Shown here: one piece after another, positions 45,277-53,862 of the stretch
Position numbering within the stretch: the stretch's first letter is position 1
Layout: each line of letters opens with the position of its first letter
Origin: Fodinibius sp964490705
GTDB taxonomy: Bacteria > Bacteroidota > Rhodothermia > Balneolales > Balneolaceae
Assembly: GCA_964490705.1 (NCBI GenBank)
Contig: CAZBCG010000001.1
Span: 124,001-188,000 of the forward strand
Length of the DNA stretch: 64,000 nucleotides
Reading direction: 5' to 3'
Notes under the pieces: model-generated
Seen by the model: the letters and a program-made list of their open reading frames with translations, nothing else
Database searches by the model: none
What the model was told of the DNA's origin: nothing
Translations under genes and position numbers: made by a program

Positions 45277-45765
45277 ATGACAACAGCAAATAACACGGCA
45301 AAAGGGAAAGAAATTGTAATCACCCGAACCTTTGATGCATCCCGCGAATCCGTTTGGCAGGCATGGACCGAACCCGACCAAATAGAACAGTGGTGGGGAC
45401 CCCGGGGATTTACGACCAGGGTCGATGAAATGGATTTTGAGGTCGGTGGAAGTTTCAAATATACCATACTGGATGCCGAAGAAAACGAATATCCCTCGGT
45501 GGGCGTCTATCAGGAGATCGTCAAACCAGAGCGCATTGTGGCGACGGACGAGTTTGGCGATTCCGATCAAAATGAACGAGCCGCTCCCGAAGGACTGCCT
45601 ACCGGTATGATTACAACTACAGCCTTTGATGAAGAAAATGGGAAAACAACTGTAACCATTTCAATTATGCACCAGTCGGTAGCAGATCGCAAAAAGCATG
45701 AAGAAATGGGTGTTATAGATGGTTTCAACGAACAACTCGACAAGCTCAGTGAGTATTTAGTTTAA
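45277..45765 (+). CDS. AHSA1/SRPBCC family protein
   Basis: A 162-residue START-like fold protein. EIVITRTFDASRESVWQAWTEPDQIEQWWGPRGFTTRVDEMDFEVGGSFKYTILD is the classic AHSA1 start with WTxPxxIxxWWGP. It ends in the helical HEEMGVIDGFNEQLDKLSEYL. The family binds hydrophobic ligands in a deep cavity or, as Aha1, stimulates Hsp90. Bacterial single-domain members like this are mostly uncharacterised. Confidence 0.93.
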   Translation: MTTANNTAKGKEIVITRTFDASRESVWQAWTEPDQIEQWWGPRGFTTRVDEMDFEVGGSFKYTILDAEENEYPSVGVYQEIVKPERIVATDEFGDSDQNERAAPEGLPTGMITTTAFDEENGKTTVTISIMHQSVADRKKHEEMGVIDGFNEQLDKLSEYLV

Positions 45766-45780
45766 GATCTCAAAATAATC

Positions 45781-45858
45781 CCTCCTTGAGTCGGGAGGTG
45801 TTACACCCCTCGTCCGTCCCGACAGCCGTCGGAACAGACACTCCCCTCGAGGGGGGGG
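45781..45858. repeat. Palindromic repeat debris before the double-VOC gene
   Basis: Contains CCTCCTTGAGTCGGGAGG, CGACAGCCGTCGG and CTCCCCTCGAGGGG. The last is shared with about 62373-62388 in the ftsY-pgsA gap. No coding capacity was seen. Confidence 0.5.
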
Positions 45859-45909
45859 TTGAATTCTGCGTTAACTTTCAACAGATTACAAAATAAGAAG
45901 GTAATTGTC

Positions 45910-46824
45910 ATGACTAATCTAACAACAAACATAAGTACCTGCCTGTGGTTTGACGATCAGGCAGAGGAAGCGGCCAATTTTTATGTGTCGATTTTTGAGA
46001 ATGCCGGCATCTTAAATATTGCCTCATACCTAGTTGAAACGCCTTCGGATAAACCGATTGGAAGCGTGATGACGGTGGAGTTTGAGCTGGAGGATCATAC
46101 GTTTACCGCACTTAATGGCGGTCCTCATTTTATCCCCAATCCGTCGATCTCCTTTTTTGTAAACTGTGAGGCCGAAGAAGAGGTAGAGCGACTTTGGGAG
46201 CAGTTATCAAATGGAGGCACGCCGCTGATGCCGCTTGACTCCTATCCCTTCAGTGATAAGTACGGATGGATACAAGACAAATACGGTATTTCCTGGCAGT
46301 TAATTTTGGCCGATGGCGAAGCTCCGCAAAAAATTATGCCGTCGTTCATGTTCGTGGGCGACAATGCTGGACGGGCCGAAGAAGCGATCGAGTTTTACAC
46401 ATCTATCTTTGACGATGCTAAAACCAAACAGATTGCTCGCTATGGCGCTGGTCAGGAACCGGATGAAGAGGGAACAATTATGTATGCCGATTTTGAGTTG
46501 AATGGTCAGCTGTTTGCCGCAATGGACAGCGCCCAGGATCACGATTTTAATTTTACCGAAGGCATTTCGCTCATGGTAACCTGCGATACGCAGGAAGAGA
46601 TCGATTACTTCTGGGAGAAGATGTCGGCGGATCCGAGAGCCGAGCAGTGCGGTTGGCTGAAGGATAAGTTCGGGGTGTCGTGGCAGGTTGTTCCTGCAGA
46701 AATGGATGAATTATTTACAGATGGAGATACAGAAAAATCCAAACGGGCGATGGAAGCGATGCTCCAGATGAAAAAGCTGGATATCGCAAAATTAAAGCAA
46801 GCTTACGAAGGAAAAATCGCCTAA
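45910..46824 (+). CDS. Tandem-domain VOC protein (PhnB/3-demethylubiquinone methyltransferase-like)
   Basis: 304 residues from ATG 45910 (MTNLTTNISTCLWFDDQAEEAANFYVSIFENAGI). A TTG at 45859 would extend into repeat DNA and is rejected. There are two successive PhnB domains, each starting with a [W/F]xxxAxEAxxFYxSIF pattern and ending with WGWIQDKYGISWQLI / CGWLKDKFGVSWQVVP. Domain duplication makes the two-module VOC fold within one chain. Methyltransferase naming in databases is historical. Function is unknown. Confidence 0.92.
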   Translation: MTNLTTNISTCLWFDDQAEEAANFYVSIFENAGILNIASYLVETPSDKPIGSVMTVEFELEDHTFTALNGGPHFIPNPSISFFVNCEAEEEVERLWEQLSNGGTPLMPLDSYPFSDKYGWIQDKYGISWQLILADGEAPQKIMPSFMFVGDNAGRAEEAIEFYTSIFDDAKTKQIARYGAGQEPDEEGTIMYADFELNGQLFAAMDSAQDHDFNFTEGISLMVTCDTQEEIDYFWEKMSADPRAEQCGWLKDKFGVSWQVVPAEMDELFTDGDTEKSKRAMEAMLQMKKLDIAKLKQAYEGKIA

Positions 46825-46845
46825 CCGCAAAATTGGGATACCGTT

Positions 46846-47391
46846 ATGCTAAACACGAAGAATGCATTCAGCAGTTTTGCTGTAGATGACAGCGAAAAAG
46901 CCAAGCAGTTTTATGGGGAAACGCTGGGATTGGATATGCGCTATCGGTCGTTTTTGTCAGAACTTGAGGCGCTGCTGACATCAGCGGGAATTGTACCTTT
47001 GCGTCGGCCAATTTGTGCAAAACGGAATCCCAAGAAAAGTCGATCAATAGCATCAGGTCCCGGGTCGCAACAGTTAGGCAGGGTTACCATCTATGTGGAA
47101 GAACACTTGACAGAGCAGTTGAGCCTCGAACTATTGGACGAAGAAGCGCAACTCAGTAAATATCAGCTCATCCGACGTTTTCAAAACGAAAAGGAAATTA
47201 CCCCTTGGAAATATGTGATTAGCAAGCGTATTGAAAAAGCTAAACAACTGCTCGAAGAGGGGCAATCTCCCGGACAGGTTGCGGCCGAAACCTGTTTTTA
47301 TGATCAATCACATTTTAGCAAATCATTCCGGAAAGAAACCGGGCAAACCCCGAGGGAATACCAAGAGGAAAATATTCAAAATCGAAATTGA
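46846..47391 (+). CDS. Chimeric gene: VOC N-terminus fused to AraC HTH
   Basis: A 181-residue open frame. Residues 1-31 (MLNTKNAFSSFAVDDSEKAK then QFYGETLGLDM) are the first strand and helix of a VOC protein. From about residue 83 the sequence is an AraC HTH (VTIYVEEHLTEQLSLELLDEEAQLSKYQLIRRFQNEKEITPWKYVISKRIEKAKQLLEEG, then DQSHFSKSFRKETGQTPREYQ). The linker 32-82 (RYRSFLSELEALL...SGPGSQQ) is unlike either. A deletion joining two genes is the simplest explanation. Expression as a truncated regulator is possible. Confidence 0.65.
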   Translation: MLNTKNAFSSFAVDDSEKAKQFYGETLGLDMRYRSFLSELEALLTSAGIVPLRRPICAKRNPKKSRSIASGPGSQQLGRVTIYVEEHLTEQLSLELLDEEAQLSKYQLIRRFQNEKEITPWKYVISKRIEKAKQLLEEGQSPGQVAAETCFYDQSHFSKSFRKETGQTPREYQEENIQNRN

Positions 47392-47495
47392 GCCGAATAT
47401 ATTAGGGTTCTTATTTTGAACTCTCCCCCTTCTCTGCAATATTTTACAATATGCTGGTTGCATTATGCTCTATGTTATAGCTCATATTCTAAGAA

Positions 47496-48080
47496 ATGAC
47501 ACAGATGACAATGGAACAGAAAAATAATAACTCCTTTCAGAAGTCGGTAGCTGATCGACTATTTAAGTCTCGCATTATCATCATTAACGGAAAAATTACG
47601 CAGGATTTGGTCGGAAAAGTCTCGGGAAAACTGCTGGCCCTTACTTCCGAATCAGACGATCCTATCACTTTGTTTGTGCATTCGCAGGGTGGTCACGTAG
47701 ATTCGGGACACGCTATTTATGATGCCATCCGGTTTATTGATGCGCGGGTCCGCACGGTTGGTAACGGCTGGGTGGCCAGCGCGGGAGCGCTGATCTATGT
47801 TGCGGCACCACCGGAAGATCGCTATTGTTTGCCCAATACCCGTTTTCTGCTACACCAACCATCGGGTGGCGTTAAGGGAAGTGGCAGTGATATTGCCATT
47901 GAAGCCAAAGAAATTGTGAAGACACGCAAACGACTTAATAAAATCTTCGCTGATGCTACCGGCCAACCGCTGGAAAAAGTACAGGAAGATACACAGCGCA
48001 ACTTTTGGCTCAACGCAGAGGAGGCCAAAGAGTATGGCTTAGTGGGTTCGATTGTCGAAAAAATATCCGAAATTGAATGA
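47496..48080 (+). CDS. ClpP-family serine protease
   Basis: A 194-residue ClpP-like protein with the catalytic triad in place: Ser95 in VASAGA, His120 in FLLHQP and Asp165 in QEDTQRNFWLNAEEAKEYGLV. HSQGGHVDSG forms the oxyanion-loop region. The N-terminal loop (MTQMTMEQKNNN) is short and unlike the processed propeptide of the main ClpP, so this is probably a paralogue. No Clp ATPase gene is adjacent. It would act in cytoplasmic ATP-dependent proteolysis if it finds an unfoldase partner. Confidence 0.9.
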   Translation: MTQMTMEQKNNNSFQKSVADRLFKSRIIIINGKITQDLVGKVSGKLLALTSESDDPITLFVHSQGGHVDSGHAIYDAIRFIDARVRTVGNGWVASAGALIYVAAPPEDRYCLPNTRFLLHQPSGGVKGSGSDIAIEAKEIVKTRKRLNKIFADATGQPLEKVQEDTQRNFWLNAEEAKEYGLVGSIVEKISEIE

Positions 48081-48135
48081 TGTAATTACTTAGGGGCTTT
48101 GAAAACTAAATAATGACATGAGGGGAGCAGCGCCT

Positions 48136-48567
48136 CTACTCTTCTATCGCAGGATGTTTATAGGTAACGGCAACTCCCAAAATACCTGCCAAAAACAGAA
48201 TGCCCGGTGCCAATAGCGGATAGGACCCTTTCATTGCCGGCCAGATTGATTCCATCAGTGAAAACGAGGGATTGATTTCACGGGTAAAAGCCAGATTTCC
48301 GCTGAAGTGCAGATACATGCCCCAAAGACTTACCGCTGCTACGCCTACCATTACCCATCGGAAGGCTTTAACGGAAATGCTACCCGGCGCAAACCAAACG
48401 GCGACTGCCGATAAGAACCCAATGGCCGAAGTGATAAATGGCACCCATTGCAGGGTTTCTTCATAATGGCCAATTAAGATAAGCTCAAATACGCTGCCAA
48501 GAAAAATAAAAGCGACCACGCCGAGCAAAAACCGGCGCAGTCGCTGTAATACTTCGTTATCCGACAT
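48136..48567 (-). CDS. Small membrane protein, unknown
   Basis: A 143-residue protein with four membrane segments (about 13-33, 38-60, 70-87, 113-133). No conserved motif was recognised. It starts 5 bp after the stop of the HhH lipoprotein gene and is almost certainly in the same transcript. Confidence 0.75.
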   Translation of the reverse strand: MSDNEVLQRLRRFLLGVVAFIFLGSVFELILIGHYEETLQWVPFITSAIGFLSAVAVWFAPGSISVKAFRWVMVGVAAVSLWGMYLHFSGNLAFTREINPSFSLMESIWPAMKGSYPLLAPGILFLAGILGVAVTYKHPAIEE

Positions 48568-48572
48568 AGCCC

Positions 48573-49100
48573 TTATTCAGACTTGAGGTACGTTTCGGCC
48601 GTTGCCAGCTCGTCTTCACTAACATACGAAGAAAGCGAATCCAAAAAGGCTTGGTTGCTTTCAAACGGACGTCCCGCGAGCAATTCTTCGGTTTCGGATT
48701 CATCCAAGCCCGGAATCTGCATTACTGTAGCAGCATCGCTGTCGTTGCGGTGGATAGGTACAAAAATATACTTTTCATATTCCGTAACTTGTGCTTCATC
48801 CACATATTTGCCGATCTCTTTGCGGAACTGTTGAATACTCACATACGGGCGGTATTCCTCAAATTCGTGCTCCATCTTATCCCCGACATTGGGAATCATC
48901 TGAAACTCTTCTCCGGAGGCTGTATTGATATTTAATTTTGCACCCGGTGCTGAAGCAGAATCGGCCTGGCTGACTGTTGGCCGCGGTTCCATCTCTTCAT
49001 GGGCTGTTTCTTCTTCGGTGTTTCCGCCGCATGCTGTAACGGCAAGCATTAGCAAAACCAGTAATGTGCCTTTTATATTTTTATTGAACATTTTTTCCAT
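48573..49100 (-). CDS. Helix-hairpin-helix lipoprotein
   Basis: A 175-residue lipoprotein (signal ending VTACGG, Cys24). An acidic linker is followed by two HhH-like units: LNINTASGEEFQMIPNVGDKMEHEFEEYRPYVSIQQFRKEIGKYV and VMQIPGLDESETEELLAGRPFESNQAFLDSL. These resemble the ComEA-type HhH pair. ComEA binds incoming DNA in natural transformation, but this protein is more acidic than usual, so DNA binding is doubtful. The following membrane-protein gene is 5 bp away. Confidence 0.82.
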   Translation of the reverse strand: MEKMFNKNIKGTLLVLLMLAVTACGGNTEEETAHEEMEPRPTVSQADSASAPGAKLNINTASGEEFQMIPNVGDKMEHEFEEYRPYVSIQQFRKEIGKYVDEAQVTEYEKYIFVPIHRNDSDAATVMQIPGLDESETEELLAGRPFESNQAFLDSLSSYVSEDELATAETYLKSE

Positions 49101-49235
49101 CTTGGTATTTAGTTATTCCTGTTATCAATTAGATTGAATCTAAATAAAAGATAAGCGTAATGAACCTTCTTCGATAGTAAAATCTGTTAAAAAAATTATT
49201 GTATCATAATAGTCTATGTGATCACTATTAACACT

Positions 49236-49813
49236 ATGACTGAACAACCTCTATTTTTCGAAATACCTTCTGATTTTCGCAACTGGCTGAGAGAAATCAC
49301 GATACTGAAGAGGTGCTGTGGGTGGGACTGTATAAAGTGAGCACAGGCAAGCCCAGCATCCGGTGGGAGCAGTCGGTCCGCGAGGCCCTTTGCTTTGGCT
49401 GGATTGACGGATTACGGAAATCCATTGATGATGAAAGCTACAAAATCCGCTTTACGCCTCGGCGCGCCGACAGTCACTGGAGCAAGAAAAATATTAGAAT
49501 GATGGAGGAGCTTATCAAAGAAGATCGCGTGCATCCCGCAGGCATGGAGGCTTACCAAAATCGGAATGAGGATAATACCGCCAAGGCGTCGTACGAGCGC
49601 GAATCGGTGGAGTTAAAAGCGGAGTATAAAGATCAGCTAAAGGCCAACGAAGAAGCCTGGCAGTTTTTTCAGGAGTTGGCACCGGGATATACCCAAACAT
49701 CGGTCCACTGGGTGACGAGTGCCAAGCAGGAAGAAACGCGCCAGCGGCGGCTCAATATTTTGATTGAATCGTGTGAAGAAGGCAAGAAAATCCTGATGCT
49801 TCGGAGGGAATAA
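49236..49813 (+). pseudogene. Frameshifted YdeI/OmpD-associated family gene
   Basis: ATG 49236 reads MTEQPLFFEIPSDFRNWLRE and then runs out of frame to a stop near 49340. From about 49298 the next frame continues the family sequence (HDTEEVLWVGLYKVSTGKPS, then WEQSVREALCFGWIDGLRKSIDDESYKIRFTPRR). One base missing at about 49296-49297, between GAA and CAC, would restore the typical LREHHDTEEVLWVG. Alternatively translation may restart at GTG 49313 to give a protein lacking 25 N-terminal residues. A sequencing error cannot be excluded. Confidence 0.68.
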
Positions 49814-49858
49814 ATAATGGGACGAGCAAGGGGGATGCTCAGAGCTATTTCACAGATT

Positions 49859-52126
49859 TCAAAATACCCACGAGTAACCAACTTTCAGGTATCCGGTACG
49901 GTTCTGAATCCGCAAAGGATGTTCATTTACACTGCCATAGCCGCTCGAATAGCCCAGAAAAAGCTTAGACTGCGGATTGATCTTATATGAAAAAAGGAGT
50001 TGATAAAAGAATGATTCGGTTGATGAGGCGACAGAGGCCGGATCATTAAATTCATTCCGGTTTCGGTCAACGTAACGGTACTGAAACACTGAGCGGACAA
50101 ACGTTTGTTTGTTAAAATGATAGATCATTCGTGTGCCCAGCAGATAGGTAGTGAAGGTGGGCATTCCATGATGAGAAAGGCGTTGAAAATTCGGATCGAT
50201 TTCTAGATTGAAATTTCTTCCAATATTGAATGCCAATCCCGGATGGATGATTAATTCTTTTGCCCTGCGGGCATGGGTAAAATCAATGGCTTCGCCATAG
50301 GCTGTGTACAGTCTGAATTTTGAAAGGAAACCACCGGGCTGCACGCGGAAGAAAAATACGCCCGTATCCATCCCCTGATACATTTTGCCATCAAAGCGGC
50401 GCTTAGAAATATCATAAGAAGTTTGTATAACACTTTGCAGAGGTCCGGTGTAAGTGGCCGAAAAAGAGATCGAACGATCAGTGAGCTGCCCGGATTGGTT
50501 AGTCGTGAGCTGAAAGGCAGGTCCAAATTGGATGGTACTAAACCAATGATCCGAATTACCGCGCAGTATTCGCTGCCCGCTTGCGGATATATCCCGAAAA
50601 TTAGCCCGTGGAAAAAATCCGTTGTCATTGCGAAAGCCGGAGGAAATAGAAGTAAATTCAGCACTGCCTGCCCAATTTCGACTACTGTGATTGAAATTCA
50701 AATTCAGAGCAGTTCCACCAAACGGATCTCCCGGCTGATTGTAATTGTTGGCTACTTGATTGCTGTAATCTGTATTCGACTGCAAATACTGAAAGCGTAA
50801 GGTGTTAGAATCGAGAAACTGCCAGTATCCATCTATGCCGCCCACATAATTATGGTAGCTGGTATTTGCAGACTGTCGTCCTTCTCCAAGAATTCCGATG
50901 GCTGCATGTTCAGTTATCTGATTGCGGTACCTGATAATTTCACTATAGCTTCGGTCATTCAGAATTTTACTCTCGGATGATTGATTGGCGGGAAATAAGA
51001 TTCTGCTGCGTTGATCTTGCGTAATGAATGTACCGAAACTTTGGGATTCCAGCTTGCCTGTCATTTTTAGTCCGGCATTCGGTTCAACAATAGATCGTGT
51101 AAAAACGGCGTTCAGGGATGTCGAAAAAATCTCTGAGCTCTCCAGAAAAAATGGTCGTTTTTCGGGAAATGATAACACGAACCGCCGATTTTCCCGGAAT
51201 TGTAGTGCATCAGCCTCGATCTGGGAAAAATCGGGATTTATTGTGGCACTTAAGTTAAGGTTCGGCTTGATACCCCATTGAATATTGCCACCGGGATTTA
51301 ACGTAATGGGACCGTGGTCAAGTGCACTGCTATTTTCCCCGGCCGAATGGTCTGTCCGTTTGGCCGTAAGCACCGGGTTTACTTTAAGGTTTAAGCCACT
51401 GGACAGGTTTCGAAATCCCGTAAGCTGATCAAACTGCGCCATAAAGGATTGTTCATTTAGATTCACTCGATGCGATCGGATACGATGCTGTACACTCCGC
51501 GGATAATTGCGAAAAGCGCTGAAGCGCCAATTCTGCAACGAATCAGACGGTACGTTAATGGACGATATCGGGATTCGAATCTCAACTTCGTAACCTTTTT
51601 TTGTAATACTGCCATTGGATTCCCAAATAGCATCCCAGGAATAATCGGTTGAGTTCTGCCGGTTGAAATAGATGGCATCGGCTTGTACGCCCAGCGGGTT
51701 GACTCGAAACTGCAATCCCCACTGCCCGTTGTTGAACGGATCGATGGTAATACCAACATGATCATCGCGCATCAGCTTTTCTTGGCTGTCGCGATCCATT
51801 AGATGCGCTCGTATATCCTCGGGCTGAGGATCTGAGGCTTTGAAACTTACGTAAAGATTGTTGCTGTCGTACATCACCAAACAAGTGGTTGATACAGGTG
51901 GGGTGGCATTGTTTTCGGGAAAGTGCTCATGATTAAGCCGTACCATCACCGCTTCTTCCCAGGCAGCTTCTTCTACTGATCCGTCTATAGTAATATCAGA
52001 AGTTGTTTTCGTTACGCTGGTTTGGGTTTCTTCATCGGTTTGTGCTCGGCATACCCCCGAAAGCAGCAAGAGTGTTGATATTAAAAGTGCATATTTTGTG
52101 ATAGAACAAAGGACTTTGAAGATCAT
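49859..52126 (-). CDS. Outer-membrane protein with CBM9-like N-terminus and DUF5916-type barrel
   Basis: 755 residues from ATG 52126 (MIFKVLCSITKYALLISTLLLLSGVCRAQ, clean signal peptide); an in-frame ATG at 52150 overlaps an operator box. The N-terminal domain (SDITIDGSVEEAAWEEAVMVRLNHEHFPENNATPPVSTTCLVMYDSNNLYVSFKASDP) is the CBM9-like module commonly preceding DUF5916. The C-terminus is a long beta-barrel region (IQFGPAFQLTTNQSGQLTDRSIS...YLKVGYSWVF) ending in Phe. Its promoter region contains three BlaI-type operators shared with the divergent regulator, so it is a probable regulated target. Confidence 0.85.
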   Translation of the reverse strand: MIFKVLCSITKYALLISTLLLLSGVCRAQTDEETQTSVTKTTSDITIDGSVEEAAWEEAVMVRLNHEHFPENNATPPVSTTCLVMYDSNNLYVSFKASDPQPEDIRAHLMDRDSQEKLMRDDHVGITIDPFNNGQWGLQFRVNPLGVQADAIYFNRQNSTDYSWDAIWESNGSITKKGYEVEIRIPISSINVPSDSLQNWRFSAFRNYPRSVQHRIRSHRVNLNEQSFMAQFDQLTGFRNLSSGLNLKVNPVLTAKRTDHSAGENSSALDHGPITLNPGGNIQWGIKPNLNLSATINPDFSQIEADALQFRENRRFVLSFPEKRPFFLESSEIFSTSLNAVFTRSIVEPNAGLKMTGKLESQSFGTFITQDQRSRILFPANQSSESKILNDRSYSEIIRYRNQITEHAAIGILGEGRQSANTSYHNYVGGIDGYWQFLDSNTLRFQYLQSNTDYSNQVANNYNQPGDPFGGTALNLNFNHSSRNWAGSAEFTSISSGFRNDNGFFPRANFRDISASGQRILRGNSDHWFSTIQFGPAFQLTTNQSGQLTDRSISFSATYTGPLQSVIQTSYDISKRRFDGKMYQGMDTGVFFFRVQPGGFLSKFRLYTAYGEAIDFTHARRAKELIIHPGLAFNIGRNFNLEIDPNFQRLSHHGMPTFTTYLLGTRMIYHFNKQTFVRSVFQYRYVDRNRNEFNDPASVASSTESFFYQLLFSYKINPQSKLFLGYSSGYGSVNEHPLRIQNRTGYLKVGYSWVF

Positions 52127-52148
52127 AATGAGACTAAAAAAACAAATC

Positions 52149-52250
52149 ACGAATCATTTCGTACTTAAATTACGAATCTGTTCGTATTATGCAACGGCTC
52201 CAGTTTTGAATGAGGAATGTTCTTGTTATCTTAAAAACGAAATTGTTCGT
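52149..52250. promoter_or_regulatory. Three ACGAA-N4-TTCGT operators between blaI-type gene and DUF5916-type gene
   Basis: Palindromic boxes are at 52149-52162 (ACGAA tcat TTCGT), 52171-52186 (TACGAA tctg TTCGTA) and 52237-52250 (ACGAA attg TTCGT). They fill the divergent intergenic region; the last ends 18 bp before the BlaI-type start codon and the first lies 22 bp before the opposite ATG. BlaI/MecI dimers bind such dyads, so the site cluster probably represses both directions. Confidence 0.75.
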
Positions 52251-52268
52251 AATTGAGATATTCCTTAG

Positions 52269-52661
52269 ATGAAGTCAAATCAAACTCCGACAGAAGCTGA
52301 ACTGTCCATCCTCAAGGTATTGTGGGATCGCGGACCATCGACCGTTCGGGAAGTGCAGGAGGCGCTGCACGAGGAGTCAGGATACACCACAGTCTTGAAA
52401 TTTTTGCAGATTATGCATGAGAAAGGCATTGTGGATCGTGAAAAAGACGGACGGGCGCATCGGTACTGGTCGCTGCTTGAAAAAGAAGCGACACAGCAAA
52501 AAATGCTGGGTAAATTTGCTGATCAGCTTTTCGATGGTTCGATACAGCAGCTCATGCAGCGGGCGGTATCATCCGAAAAATTAAACCGTGATGACCTGGA
52601 TGAGCTTGAAGGATTGTTACAGGAGTTGAAATCTCAAAAAGAAAAGATGGAAAATGGCTGA
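52269..52661 (+). CDS. BlaI/MecI/CopY family transcriptional repressor
   Basis: A 130-residue winged-helix repressor: PTEAELSILKVLWDRGPSTVREVQEALHEESGYTTVLKFLQIMHEKGIVDREKDGRAHRYWS is the family HTH with the TTVLKFLQIMxEKG recognition region. The C-terminal helical dimerisation domain is about 80-130. In beta-lactam systems the partner M56 protease cleaves this protein in the dimerisation domain. The M56 gene overlaps it by 8 bp. Three operators lie upstream. Confidence 0.94.
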   Translation: MKSNQTPTEAELSILKVLWDRGPSTVREVQEALHEESGYTTVLKFLQIMHEKGIVDREKDGRAHRYWSLLEKEATQQKMLGKFADQLFDGSIQQLMQRAVSSEKLNRDDLDELEGLLQELKSQKEKMENG

Positions 52662-53757
52662 TCTCATCCAGCATATTTCTTTTGAAAAACTGGGATGGGT
52701 TTTCGCACAATTTTTATGGATTAGCACGATCTATCTGGCCGGCATTATCTTAGTCCGGAAAGTACTGGAGCAGTTCAGTGCCAAACTAACATATAGTTTG
52801 GGATTGGGAGCTATACTGTCTTTGCCCTTAATCCCTGCCCTTCTATTGGTAAAACATCAGGGGGTTTTGCCGCCACTTGGACTGGCCGACTGGAGTCCAT
52901 CAAATGGTGCAACCGGTCGTGAGCCTCTTGTCGAAGGACTTCCTCAATTTTCGGGTGTTGACATATCAGCAATTATTCCCTCCTTTTACTATGGGATTGG
53001 AGTGATCTGGGCTACCGTTACCTTCCTGTTTTTGGGATATCTTCTGTATTCATGGCTCACCTTATATCTCAGTTGTCGAAAAAGACCGCCCCTGAACGAT
53101 GAGAACGTTATTGCCTGCCTGCGTGATTTAGCTGCTGATCTCAATGTCAAAACAAATTTCAAAATAAGAAAATCTGCCGGCACGGAAGGACCCGGAGTGG
53201 TGGGGCTATTTCGTTCTTTTATCCTGATACCTGCGTCGCTTTCAGATTTTTACGATGAGGATGAAATCAAAGGACTGCTGCTGCATGAGCTTATTCATAT
53301 CAAGAGAAAGGATTACCTGTTTTCTTTATTGCAGCGCTTAATTCGCAGCCTGTTTTTCTTTCAACCACTGCTCTGGTGGCTAAACGCTAAAATCGATCGT
53401 GAACGAGAATTGGTATGCGATCGTGCTGTCACGCAGATAACGCAGGATTCTCATACTTACGGCAATACCTTGGTCAAGCTTCAGCTCCAAACCCAATCTT
53501 CGTTGTCTTATTCGATGAATATGGTGGATCATAGTATCGTGCATCGCATAAGGCAACTTACGGAAGTTCCCGATCAGACGGTAAACATCAGCCATAAATT
53601 CAGGCGATCAATCATTGCCTTCTTGATAATCGTGATAACTTTGTTTTGCGCGTTTTGGAATTCGTACCACCTGCATCACAGCCATAATTCTCACCTCCAA
53701 TCAGCAGAGCAAAAACAAGCATTTATCACGAATTGGTACTCGGTGGATAATCACTAG
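52654..53757 (+). CDS. M56 family metallopeptidase (BlaR1-like, without sensor domain)
   Basis: A 367-residue membrane protein with N-terminal helices (about 13-33, 48-66, 112-138), a zinc protease motif HELIH (211-215) and a downstream ERELVCDRAV (250-259) that supplies the third ligand. A last membrane helix (about 325-345) precedes a short His-rich tail (YHLHHSHNSHLQ). BlaR1 and MecR1 carry a penicillin-binding sensor after this point; here the protein ends instead. The inducing signal is therefore unknown. It overlaps the repressor gene by 8 bp. Confidence 0.9.
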   Translation: MADLIQHISFEKLGWVFAQFLWISTIYLAGIILVRKVLEQFSAKLTYSLGLGAILSLPLIPALLLVKHQGVLPPLGLADWSPSNGATGREPLVEGLPQFSGVDISAIIPSFYYGIGVIWATVTFLFLGYLLYSWLTLYLSCRKRPPLNDENVIACLRDLAADLNVKTNFKIRKSAGTEGPGVVGLFRSFILIPASLSDFYDEDEIKGLLLHELIHIKRKDYLFSLLQRLIRSLFFFQPLLWWLNAKIDRERELVCDRAVTQITQDSHTYGNTLVKLQLQTQSSLSYSMNMVDHSIVHRIRQLTEVPDQTVNISHKFRRSIIAFLIIVITLFCAFWNSYHLHHSHNSHLQSAEQKQAFITNWYSVDNH

Positions 53758-53862
53758 CAACAAAAGATGCTGAACACAAGTAATTACCCGATATTAAAGT
53801 TAATGACAGTTTTTTGTTGATTTGATTATCTTAATGACTGTTGAACGTTGTTGGATATTCTG

